Source: Pelagophyceae sp. CCMP2097
Taxonomy: Eukaryota; Sar; Pelagophyceae
Direction of reading: 5' to 3'
Assembly: GCA_026770575.1 (NCBI GenBank)
Contig: MU657169.1
Coordinates: forward strand, 625,305-689,304
DNA length: 64,000 bases
In this document: positions 31,649-41,033 of the stretch, piece after piece
Layout: the number at the start of each line of letters is the position of its first letter
Position numbering within the stretch: the first letter of the stretch is position 1
Position numbers and translations under genes: made by a program
Notes under the pieces: generated by a model
Database searches by the model: none
What the model saw: only the letters and a program-made list of their open reading frames with translations
Told to the model about the DNA's origin: nothing

Positions 31649-32736
31649 ATGTTTTCCAAGGTGCGGCGGCGGCGACGGCGTGGCGCGGGGAGGGGAGGGC
31701 CGCAGGGCGTGGCCGACGCCGCGCCGGACGCGGAGCCGCGCTTTCGCTCTGGGGCGCTCGGGGAACGCGCCGTGGGCAAGGCTCCTAAGTCGCGGCTCAG
31801 ATCGTCGGCTTTCGTAGGTCGTCGTCGCGCTGTGCCTCGCCTCGACGGCGGCGTTCACCGCCCCCGTCGCGCAGCGCGCCGCCACCTCCGCCGCCGCCCA
31901 GGGCGCGCCCGTCGACGAGACGGTGCGCATTTTCTCGAGCGCGCCCGTTCCGTTATCCGTCGACCGGAATCGCCGACCGCGCGCGCCCAGGCCATCGGCG
32001 TGCTCGCGCCGGCGGGTTTCTGGGACCCGCTCGGCTACTCGACGACGCAGCCGGAGGGTGCGTCTTTGCGATCGATGGTTCGACACAGTGTGCAGCCCGG
32101 CCGCACGGCGCATCGAGGCGGGCCGTGCGGCGCGCCTTGCCGGGGCGTCGCTGCGCGGGCCGCGCGCCTCTCGCGCGCGCGGCGCACGCGTGTTGCTCTC
32201 CCTCGATGGTTCAAACGTAGGCTTTGAGCGCCGCCGCGCCGTGGAGCGCAAGCACGGCCGCATCGCCATGGTCGCCATGCTCGGCTGCATCTTCCACAAC
32301 GCGGACATCGAGTTCCCGGGCTACCTGTCGCTGTCGCAGCAGCTCAAGTTCAGCGACGTGCCCAACGGCTTTGCGGGCATCTTCAAGGTCCCCGCTGCCG
32401 GTATTGCCCAGATCCTCCTCTTCACCGGCTTGATCGAGATGGCCTGGTGGCCGGCGTCCAAGTACGACGGCGACTACGGCGTCGGGTTCTTCGGCGCCAA
32501 GTTCGACTCGGAGAAGAAGGCGGTCAAGCTCCAGGCGGAGATGGCCAACGGCCGCTTGGCCATGTAAGATGCGCTCGGAATGGAAGAGTCCTTGCCACCC
32601 CGCTCGCAATGCAAGCCGGCCGCCTTGCGACGCCCCGCTCCCTAGGCTCGGCATCATCGGCAACATGGTCGCCGAGGGCCAGACGGGCCAGACGATGGCG
32701 GAGCAGTGGGGCGCCAACAACATGACGCCCTTCTAA
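31649..32736 (+). CDS. Fucoxanthin chlorophyll a/c-type antenna protein (FCP)
   Basis: Thylakoid light-harvesting protein. Five exons in phase: 31649-31660, 31818-31922, 31991-32057, 32221-32563, 32646-32736; 205 residues, standard for FCPs. Exon 1 codes just four residues (MFSK). The leader reads VVVALCLASTAAFTAP, a signal peptide ending in the heterokont ASAFAP-like motif with F at the cleavage site. The mature protein has IGVLAPAGFWDPLGY, helix 1 ERRRAVERKHGRIAMVAMLG, the FCP-specific FPGYLSLSQQLKFSDVPNGF, the second helix (AGIAQILLFTGLIEMAWW) and helix 3 AEMANGRLAMLGIIGNM. Both chlorophyll-binding Glu-Arg pairs are intact. One of the strongest indicators that the host is an ochrophyte alga. 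Confidence 0.92.
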
Positions 32737-33281
32737 ACCCGGGTCTAGAAGGAGACCCCGAGGACGCGGCGCTCAGAGGCGCCCTCTCCCGTAAACATTT
32801 AAGTATACGACCCATGCGTGCCGCCGGATGCGCGTCAACCCGGTGGACCGAGCCCACACGTCAGAGTCCCGTCTGACGTCGTGACGCGCTGTGACTGTGG
32901 ATCTCCATGCAGATGCAGAGCTTGAGACCAGAGCGAAGCGGCGTAAGCTCTCGACGAGAACTGGGGCATTCGATGCAAGCGTCGCAGCCCGCTGCCGCCG
33001 AGGCCAGGAAAGCACCTGCCCTGTAAAACGTCGTCGTCCGGCACTCTGCAGCCGGTGGTGCCATCTATTGAAACGCCCTAGCCGACGAGACGCCCGAGCC
33101 GCATCGTAGAGAGCGCCTGCCCGCCCACGGGAATGACGACGGCGCGAGGGCAGTCTAAACAGGGCCCGCTCAACCGCACTCGCTTGCCGTCGTCACCGTC
33201 GGCCTCGCCGGGCGCGGCGTCGCTGGGGCGCCCCCCGAGGCGGCAGCGTGCGGCGGCGGATACAACGTGATTAAGGGCTTG
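32737..33281. other. Convergent intergenic stretch
   Basis: Between the 3' ends of the FCP gene (+) and the coiled-coil miniprotein (-). No gene, RNA or repeat recognised. Confidence 0.45.
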
Positions 33282-33660
33282 CTAAGGTTCGTTGTGCGCG
33301 TCGTCTTCGTCGCTCGAGTTGCCCTCGGCCTCCGTCTTCAGAAACTCTTCGAGGACGCGGATCTCGCGCTGCAGCTTTGCGACGTCGGCGAGGCAGGCCT
33401 GGCGAGACCGGTCCGTGCCGTCCGCGTTGGACCTACGTTTTTTTGCGTATGGCGGCGGCCGCAACGCCTATTTCTTTGCCGCCTCGGGGTAGCGGCGCCG
33501 GTCCTCGCTCGAGCTGGTCGAGCCTGTACTTTTTTACCATTAAAGTTTGGAAAGTCCGAGGCTCCGCAGTCGAAGGCTTCTTCAGGTCGACGGTCCTCTC
33601 CCACCAGTCCCCAGAGCCCAGCGCCGCCGTCCCGCTCCGCGAAGCGGCCAAAGGGGCCAT
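33282..33660 (-). CDS. Small coiled-coil protein
   Basis: Exons 33660-33538 and 33467-33282, phase 0, 102 residues, with a 70-nt GTAAAA...TAG intron. Not recognised. The N-terminus has GDW-W-ERTVDLKKP; the middle is basic (PPPYAKKRRSN) and the C-terminus is a predicted coiled coil (ADVAKLQREIRVLEEFLK) with a very acidic end (SSDEDDAHNEP). The two exons are read as one protein because the phases agree; each half is also an open frame by itself, so the join is not certain. Confidence 0.5.
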
Positions 33661-33860
33661 GGCCGCAAAGGCCGCGGAGAGGACCGACCGACCGCGCGCC
33701 GCCGCGGCCTGATCAGCTGAGATCAGCTGATCGGGTGCGGTTCCTTTCGTTAATATTTTAGCGATGGTGTGAGTGTCGGGGCCTGCCGAAGAGACCGACG
33801 ACCAAAGGCACCTTTCGAGTCCACGCGGTCAGAACCAAGCTTCACAATGGATTTTCCACA

Positions 33861-36462
33861 TTAGTACATGGGAGGGGGGTAGGGGTACATGCCCGGCGGC
33901 GGCGGCATTCCGGGCGGGTACGTGCCGTCGGGCTGGAAGCCGGGCGGCGGCATGCCGGGCGGCGGCATGCCCGGCGGGTACGTGCCGTCGGGCGGGAAGG
34001 GCGGCGCAAAGACGCCCTCTGGCGGGAACGGGGCCTGGAAGCCGTCGTGCTCGTGCACGTGGTCTGAAGGCTGCTGCGAGATGACGGTCACCGTCGACGC
34101 CTTTGGCCGCTGCGTCCCGGGCGTCCAGGCCTTGACGTACTCGATCTCGTCGCCCTTCGCCAGCGGCTGGCCCGTGACGACGTCCAAAGCGTGGACGAAG
34201 ACGTCCTCGGACCCGTCGTGCGGCGAGACAAAGCCGAACTTCTTGTCGTAATCGAAGAACTTGACCTGTCCGCGCACGCGCGTGTACTTGGGCAGCGCCT
34301 TTGCCTTTGCCGGCGGCGGCACAAAGCCGGGAGGCAGCGGCTCGGCCGCCTTCGGCGCTTGCGGTGCGGGCGCCGTTTGCAAAGCGTAAGCCGGAGGCGG
34401 CGCGCGGTACGTGCCCGGCGGCAGCGCCGCGTCCTCCGCGCCGACGGCGCCGCTGCGCTCGTCGGGGCCCGTCTTCATTGCGCCTTCCGCGTGGGCCGGG
34501 CAGACGCGCGTCGCCTTGCAGCGGCCCTGCATGTCGCCGCCCCGAGTAAAGTGCACGCTGTCGCCCTTCTTGATCGGGCCGATAGCAATGTCGAGGCCTA
34601 GGGGACACGGCGTCAGAGGAGTCGAGGCATTGGAAGTGTGACTCGGAAGAGGGGGGCGTGTCTCGGATCAGTCCATCTAGTAATGAGGTCGTCTCCATTA
34701 TTTGCGACGAGACTAATCATCTGTCAGAGTAGCTGGTTCGTTGTCGTCACTTCCGGTTCGCCCCTCTTCGTGCATCGAAATCACAAAGAAACGCACCGTG
34801 GAGGAACATGTTCTCGCCGCCGACGTCGGGCGTGATGAAGCCAAAGTTCTTCTCGATGTCGAACCAGAGGCACAAGCCGGCGAAGCGGCCAGGCGGCGGC
34901 GGTAGCACGGGGCCCATCTGCGCCTGCTTGAAGGCCAGCTCGTGCGCCGTCGGGAGCGCGGGGCCCTTGCCGTAGGCGCGCTTACGGTTCGGCGGCGGAG
35001 GACCGTTCGGGTAACGAGAAGTCGGGCGAGGGTCGTAGTCGTCCTGCTGCTGCGGCGGGCCATGGCCGTAGTCCTGGGGCGGGCCGCGGCCGTAGTCCTG
35101 GCCGCGGCCGTACTGGTCCGGCGGCGGCCCTCTGCCGTACATGTCCGGCGGCGGCCCGCGGCCGTCGTACATGGGCTGCTGCATGCCGCCGCCGTACATC
35201 TGCTGCTGGTTGCCGTACATGTCCGGCGGCGGGCCGCCGTACATCGGCGGCTGGTTGCCGTACATTTGCGCGTTGCCGTACATGTCCATGGGAGGCTGCG
35301 CGTTGCCGTACATGTCCGGCGGGCCCGGCGGGGCGCCGTACATCTGCGGCGGCGGGCCGCTGCCGTACATGGGCGGCGGCTGCGCGTTGCCGTACATGTC
35401 CGGCGGCTGCGCGTTGCCGTACATGTCCGGCGGGCCCGGCATGCCGTTGAACATGGGCGGTGGGGCGTTGCCGTACATCTGTGGCTGCGCGTTGCCGTAC
35501 TGGTCCGGGGACGGGCCGTTGGGAAAGCTGGACGGCGGCTGCATGTTGCCGCTCAAGTCCATGGCTTGGCTCATGTCCGGCGGCGCGGCGCCAAACGCCG
35601 GCTGCTGCGGCGGCGAGTTGTTGTACGACTGCGGCACGCCGTGCCGAGACGACTGCGCCGCGCCGCGCTGCATCGGCGCGTCGTCTTCGTCGGCGGCGGC
35701 CGTCGGGTCGTACTCGGCGTCGCCGTCGTCGCCGCTCTGCTGGCGCGCGACGTCTGCGAGGACCTTTGCTGCGATCTCGGCGTCGTCCACGACTTGGATC
35801 TGGCTCGCCAGCAACTGCACCGTGCGCCGGCGCTGCGGCAGCAGCACGGCGTAGCGCGACGTGCCGGCATCCCATGACTGCGCGATGCCGAGCTGGTCGC
35901 GGAGTTCTTCGGACGGGACCATGACGCGCACCGCGCGCCCAACAGACGCACCGGGCGCCGCGGGGCCGGCGTCGCGCGGTGCGGGCGCGGCAGACGCGCT
36001 ATCCTGCCGCGCACTTGACGCCGCCTTGTCGCGCGTGCCACCGTCGCCGTCGGCCTCGGCGCGGCGCGTCGCGGCGAGGAACTGCTCTTGCGTGATTTCG
36101 CCCGCCTTGAACGCCGCCTCGTAGCGCCGGAGCTTAAGCGATTTGGCGCCCGACTGCCGCCCAGACGCGTCGGGCGCCGCCGGCGCCCCGCGCTGCGCGT
36201 CGTCGCGCCGCCGGGTTTCTTCGCCGCGCCGAGACGCCTCGTCCTCGCGGCGCCGCAAGTCGTCCTCGCGGCGGCGGGACTCGTCGTCGCGGCGCCGTGT
36301 CACGTCGTCGCGGCGGCCGCGGTCGGCGCCCTCGTCGCGGTCGCTGCGCGCAGAAGAGCGCGGCGCCCGGCGTTCGTCCGCGTCGGCGTCGTGCAGAGAC
36401 GACCGCGGCGCGTCGTCGGGCCGCGAAGTCGGGCTCGGCGCCGCGGCGAAGGGCGCGCTCCT
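33861..36462 (-). CDS. Double cold-shock-domain protein with prion-like middle
   Basis: Probable RNA-binding, granule-forming protein. Downstream exon 34597-33861 and long exon ending at 34797 are joined over a 199-nt intron in phase 1. N-terminal part: Arg/Asp/Glu-rich repeats (RRREDDLRRREDE-type), then SLKLRRYEAAFKAGEITQEQ. The middle is more than 200 residues of Pro/Gly/Gln/Asn/Tyr/Met repeats of the type MYGNAQPPP and DMYGRGPPP. Cold-shock domain 1: GLCLWFDIEKNFGFITPD with NMFLHGLDIA; domain 2: GQVKFFDYDKKFGFVSPHDG with DVFVHALDV, both with RNP1/RNP2-like strands. The tail repeats FPPDGTYPPGMPPP. The first exon was not found: the long frame has no ATG and opens just after a TAG acceptor at 36463, leaving only about 140 bp before the next gene. 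Confidence 0.75.
34665..34754 (-). repeat. 90-bp intronic repeat, copy 1
   Basis: Identical by eye to 37119-37208, in the same orientation. It lies within the cold-shock gene intron 34598-34796. Both host introns start GTGCGTTTCT on the minus strand but differ outside the 90-bp core. Confidence 0.9.
35100..35560 (-). repeat. Degenerate tandem repeat coding MYGNAQPP units
   Basis: Many copies of a roughly 24-36 base unit around TTGCCGTACATGTCCGG (plus strand), coding Met-Tyr-Gly-Asn and Pro-Pro units of the prion-like region. Near-identical neighbours indicate expansion by slippage or unequal exchange. Confidence 0.8.
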
Positions 36463-36601
36463 AAGGTTTGCGAAAGTCGAAGCAGACAAGCAAACGTGTC
36501 ACTCGACTCTCGAAAGGCTTTTCGAGGCTCAGAAAAAGTTGTTCGATTCCGGTTAAGCCGTTGTCTTCACGCATGCGGTCGGAAGAGGGAGCTGTTTTAC
36601 A

Positions 36602-38157
36602 TCACTGCCGTCGCACTCTCCAGTAAGAGCCCCCAACAAGCAAGGGGACGCACTGCGCGGCAGTGAGCGTCTGTTGCGGGCACTCGTGGACGTAGTGCCC
36701 GCCGCCGCCGCACTTGTGGCAGGCGTAGCCCGCCGGCGGCGGGCCCGTCATGGCACCGAGGAGCACCGAGGGGCAGTCCTGCACGTAGTGGCCTCCGACG
36801 CCGCAGCGGTGGCAGACGTACGACGGCGGTGGCGCGTTACTCCGCTGCTGCTGCTGCAGCTGCGCGAGGAGCGCCTGCTGGTCCGACGCCGATGGCGCCT
36901 CGCTTGTGAACGCGTCGGCTTCGACGCCCAGCGCTGATAGCACCTCCAAGGGCACTTGGACTATCGCGCGGTCGCCGCCCGCGGGCGCCACGTAGCCCTT
37001 CGGTCGCGAGATGCGCAGGCCTTTGCCGCCCGCCGCCAGGCCCTCTGCGGGGATACCTATTCGGTGGGGTCACGCCGCGAAGGGGTCGGGAAAAGGCCTC
37101 CTTGCTCTTTAAAGGTAAGGATCAGTCCATCTAGTAATGAGGTCGTCTCCATTATTTGCGACGAGACTAATCATCTGTCAGAGTAGCTGGTTCGTTGTCG
37201 TCACTTCCATACCCGCAGGGTATCTCAACGCTTCGAGAAACGCACCGGAGAAGAGGAGGAGCGTCGAGGAGACTTGGGCTGAGCGGCACTCGAGGAAGGC
37301 ATGATCCGTGCGCGTGCGCTGGTCGTCGAGGCCAGTGGGCCCCTGCGCTCGGCCACGCACGATGGCGGTGCCGCCGCGCGCAAGCAAAGCGGCGTCGGCG
37401 TTGCCCGGCAGCGCCTCGCCGAGGGCGGCGAGGAGGCCCGCCAAGAAGCCTGCGAGCGTCTCGTAGGACGTGCCCGGCTGCAGGTTGCCCACGTAGAGCT
37501 CGGCGTGCCGCTGCTGCTTGGCCAGCGCCTGCGCGTCGACGCCGGCGGGCGGCTGCGCGTCGACGGCGTCCGGCGCGCCGGCCTCGGGTGCGTTGTCCCA
37601 CTTGGACGAGCCAGTTTTTGAAGTCGCGATTGAACTTGAAGGCTTGGATCTCCTCGAGTCCGCAGCGCGCTCGGGCTTGTACTCCTTGGACCCATCCTTC
37701 GAGGACGCACCGCGGTCGCGCCGCTTCCGCTTCGCGCGAGCCTGAAACGGCGAGGTGAAGAATGAAACAGTCAAAGGGGGCCATCAGACGAGGGCCGCCC
37801 CGGGCGCGCCGCTCCTTTTAAAAGTGTGGGTGGACTCACATCGTCCTCGGAGTTTTCCGCCGACGAGGCGTCCTTGCGCCGCCGCCGGCTGTGGGCGTGG
37901 TCGGGCGATGCATCGCGCTTGTCGCGCGGCGCCTCGGGCGAACGCGACTGCGACGACCGCCGCCGCGACTTGGGCGGGACGCGGTCGCCGCCTCGCGCCG
38001 ACGAAGCGTCCGGCGACGGCGACCGGCGCCGGCCCCGTCGGCGAGCGTCGTCCGCCATCGACTTCGCTAGCGATTTTCGGGCTATCGCAACATCCGTGCC
38101 GCCCCCGGGAATGATTCCAAACTTTTGAAACTTGTTGAAGACAGAAGGCCGAGGCAT
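36602..38157 (-). CDS. U2AF65-like RS-RRM protein with zinc knuckles
   Basis: Probable pre-mRNA splicing factor. Exons 38157-37840, 37741-37246, 37056-36602, in phase, 422 residues. The N-terminus is an Arg/Ser-rich domain (RRRGRRRSPSPDASS; KSRRRSSQSRSPEAPRDKR). The RRM has RNP2 ELYVGNLQPG and RNP1 HAFLECRSAQ, followed across the intron by GIPAEGLAAGGKGLRISRPK and GYVAP. This tracks the first RRM of U2AF large subunit (LYVGN...FAFLEFRS...F.G....LKIRRP.DY). Instead of RRM2 and RRM3 there are two CCHC zinc knuckles (CHRCGVGGHYVQDC and CHKCGGGGHYVHEC). It could bind polypyrimidine or other RNA; whether it acts as canonical U2AF is unknown. Its second intron holds a 90-bp repeat shared with the next gene. 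Confidence 0.78.
37119..37208 (-). repeat. 90-bp intronic repeat, copy 2
   Basis: Same orientation and sequence as 34665-34754; within the 189-nt intron 37057-37245 of the U2AF65-like gene. Confidence 0.9.
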
Positions 38158-39358
38158 GGACGGCGGCGGGCGCGCACCGCTGCCGGGCGGTCGCTCGCCG
38201 GCCCTCTGCGTCTTCGAGCAGAGCGACTTGCTCTTTTTAATCGTCCGCCTCGCGGCAACTTTAGACGCGCTCCTCGTCACGCCGCGTCTCGCCCGCGGCG
38301 CGCGGGCCGCGGAACCGGCTCTGCGCAGAATAATCTGGCACGACCGCATCGATAAGGGCACCGCCATCCTCAAGGGACACACCGGCAACGTCGCGGCCTG
38401 CGCATACTCGCCCGACGGCAAGCGCATCCTGACGGCGAGCGAGGACAAGACGGCGCGGCTCTGGGACGCCGAGACAGGCGCGCTCTTGATGGCGCTCGAG
38501 AAGCACACCGGGCGTGTCAGCAGCTGCGTGTTCTCGCCCGACGGCAAGCGCTTCGCGACGGCGAGCGACGGCACGGCGCGAATCTGGGACGCCGAGACGG
38601 GCGCGCTGCTGACGACGCTCGAGGGGCACACCGATGATGCCAATAGCTGCGCGTTCTCGCCCGACGGCAAGCGCTTCGCGACGGCGAGCGGCGACGACAC
38701 GGCGCATATCTGGGACGCCGAGACGGGCGCGCTGCAGACCGCGCTCGAGGGGCACACCGGCTGCATCAACAGCTCCTCGTTCTCGCCCGACGGCAAGCGC
38801 ATCGCGACTGCGAGCAACGACGGCACGGCGCGGCTCTGGGACGCCGAGACGGGCGAGCTGCAGGCGACGCTCGGGGGCCACGCTGGTGAAGTCTGGACCT
38901 GCGCGTTCTCGCCCGACGGCACGCGCGTCGTGACGGCGAGCGACGACGGCGCGGCGCGGCTCTGGGACGCCAAGACGAGCGCGCTGCAGGCGACGCTCGT
39001 TGGGCACATCGGCCATTACTGGACCTGTGTGTTCTCGCCCAACGGCAAGCGCATCGCGACCGCGAACGGCGACGGCACGGCGCGGCTCTGGGACGCCGAG
39101 ACGGGCGTGCTGCTGCTGACGCTCGAGGGGCACGACGATGACGTTGTGTGTTCCAAGTTCTCGCCCGACGGCAAGCGCATCCTCACGGCGAGCACCGACG
39201 GCACGGCGCGGCTCTGGGACGCCGAGACGGGCGCGCTGCTGAAGACGCTCAAGGGGCACTCCAACTGGGTCAACAGCTGCGCGTTCTCGCCCGACGGTGA
39301 GTTCGTCGTGACGGCGAGCGGCGACTGCACGGCGCGGCTCTGGAATGCCGCTCTCTAA
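38156..39358 (+). CDS. WD40 repeat protein with F-box-like N-terminus
   Basis: Single exon, 400 residues from the ATG at 38156. Eight WD40 blades (about residue 70 on) follow the strict 41-residue cycle LKGHTGNVAACAYSPDGKR, then ILTASEDKTARLWDAETGAL. The N-terminal 60 residues (LLFLIVRLAATLDALLVTPR) have the spacing of a degenerate F-box, which would make it a ubiquitin-ligase substrate receptor, but that call is weak. The blades are nearly identical at DNA level (e.g. GACGGCACGGCGCGGCTCTG recurs), so the array expanded recently. The start overlaps the start codon of the U2AF65-like gene on the other strand. Confidence 0.85.
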   Translation: MDGGGRAPLPGGRSPALCVFEQSDLLFLIVRLAATLDALLVTPRLARGARAAEPALRRIIWHDRIDKGTAILKGHTGNVAACAYSPDGKRILTASEDKTARLWDAETGALLMALEKHTGRVSSCVFSPDGKRFATASDGTARIWDAETGALLTTLEGHTDDANSCAFSPDGKRFATASGDDTAHIWDAETGALQTALEGHTGCINSSSFSPDGKRIATASNDGTARLWDAETGELQATLGGHAGEVWTCAFSPDGTRVVTASDDGAARLWDAKTSALQATLVGHIGHYWTCVFSPNGKRIATANGDGTARLWDAETGVLLLTLEGHDDDVVCSKFSPDGKRILTASTDGTARLWDAETGALLKTLKGHSNWVNSCAFSPDGEFVVTASGDCTARLWNAAL

Positions 39359-39590
39359 TTCGACTTTCTCGACTCGGAGCCTCCGTGATCTACCGGGCTG
39401 TCCGGTCCCAGCGGGTGGTCGGGAGGTGCGACATGATTCGGAGCGCGATGCGATGGAAGGACGTGTGGACACCTTTGAGCTTCATAAAGGCCTCGCGCCA
39501 TTCGCCGCGGGGCTTGGGAAACACTACAGCATTACATATGAATGGGCCTCACTCGAGAGCGGCCCGGTACAGTCGGCGGCACACCGCGGC

Positions 39591-40894
39591 TCACTTCCTC
39601 GCGGCGCCCGGCTTTGCGTCTTCGGCCGAGCCGGGCGGCTTCTTGCCGCGGAAGCGGGCAAAGGCGCGGGCCTAGCGTGCAAAGATCGACTCCCGGCGTA
39701 CGTCCGTCGACGGGGATTTGGACGCGGGTACAAACGGCTTTGTCTCCGAGCGAGGGTTCGAAGACGTGGTCCATCGTCTCTTCGATCCCAAGCTTCTTTT
39801 GCATTTTCACCGCCTCCTTCGCCATCTTCGTCATCTGCGCCTGCGTGTACTCGCGGCCGGCGTCGAAGCCGACGTGCTGCTCGACGTCCTCGCGGCTCAC
39901 CTCGACGGTGGAGCGCGGAAGCACCACGGCATCCAGCAGGCCGAGGACGCCGCCGCGCTGCTGCGCAGTACCCTTCTTCGGGTGGAAGACCATCTTGCGG
40001 CGCATGGCCGCGCGCTCAAGGGCCGCCAGCCGCTCGATCTCCTGTTTCGAAGATCGGACGTCTTCAGGGACCAAGGCGAGTTGCGCGTGGTCCGGGTCAA
40101 AGGCGTCGGGCTCGAGGTTCATCAGCGCGTCGGCGCGCACCGCCGACGGCAGGTTCGCCGCGTCGGCGTCCCACTCGAGGAGTTTTGGGTCGTCGCTTTC
40201 CACGCTGAGACCGCCGTCGTCAGACTCAGAGTCGTTTCCGTTTCGCAGCTCCTGCATCGAGTCATCCATTTCGTCCACCAACACCAAAGCGCCTTCGTCG
40301 TCCACCTCCTCCGCGTCCGACTCTGCGTCGTCTTCCGACGCTTCCTCCTCCATGAACGAGAGCTGGTCGGATTCCGCTTGGACAGATTCCAAGTCCTTTT
40401 CGTCGACCTGGAGCCCGCGCACGGCTTCCACCTGCTCCGCCAAAACGCGGTCCTGCTCCACAACGTCGTGCCGGAGCGAGGCGGGGACGATCATGCCCGC
40501 GGGGAGCATCTCCTCAAACGTCGGCTCCGACCAGACCTACGGTTGCGACGGTTCATCCATTGTTCATCCATTGTACGCCTCTGAATCAAAGGGTCCTTAC
40601 CACGGCACCGGTGACGTTGTGCACCCACTGGTCTTGGTCTGACCACTGATCCACCGAATACTCAAACTTTTCCAGATGCCACCTCGCCAGCCTCACGGCC
40701 GCCGCGCAGTCCGCCGCGTGCTGCAGCTCGTCTCGCTTCGAAGACCATCTGTCTCTATTCCTCCGGCGGATCTCTCTTCGCGCGTATCTCTTCCACGCGA
40801 CAAAGACATCATGAGCTTTGAGACCATGCCACGCCGCGGCAATCTTCCGCATCTTAAAGTGCTCCAGCCGCACCGCCGCCTCCGCCTTGGCCAT
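39591..40894 (-). CDS. Acidic protein with WW-like motif, unknown function
   Basis: Exons 40894-40601, 40536-39712, 39671-39591, all phase 0, 399 residues; the second intron is only 40 nt. The N-terminus is basic and helical (MRKIAAAWHGLKAHDVFVAW, then KRYARREIRRRNRDRW), of the Trp-spaced type seen in calmodulin/centrin-binding repeats. Across intron 1 is a WW-like strand (QWVHNVTGAVVWSEPTFEEM). The middle is strongly acidic (EEEASEDDAESDAEEVDDEG); the C-terminal third is Lys/Met-rich and ends GKKPPGSAEDAKPGAARK. Not assigned to a family. Only 139 bp separate it from the LRR gene upstream on the same strand, which also has a WW-like motif. Confidence 0.6.
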
Positions 40895-41033
40895 CTCCTT
40901 TTCGCCTAGAGTGTCGTTTCAACGACTCTTCAACGACCCGCTCATCGACACTTCAACGACCCTATAGCGTCTGTACCCCGGCGCGCATAGCCGCTCGTGA
41001 CTCTGACGACTCTGGGATCACCCCACTCTGGGG

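Noticed and set aside
34942..35877. Long plus-strand open frame (311 residues, Val/Arg-rich) opposite the cold-shock gene
   Set aside because: It is the complement of the GC-rich repeated prion-like region; no family signature, and minus-strand cold-shock domains fix the coding strand.
37771..39009. 412-residue minus-strand frame opposite the WD40 gene
   Set aside because: Repeating SACSALVLASQSRAA-type units are the mirror of WD40 DNA repeats. Only its last part, from 38157 down, is real (RS domain of the U2AF65-like gene).
38261..39472. Second 403-residue minus-strand frame over the WD40 region
   Set aside because: Regular Arg/Val repeats (ARLGVPEPRRAV) arise from the antisense of WD40 repeats; no independent support.
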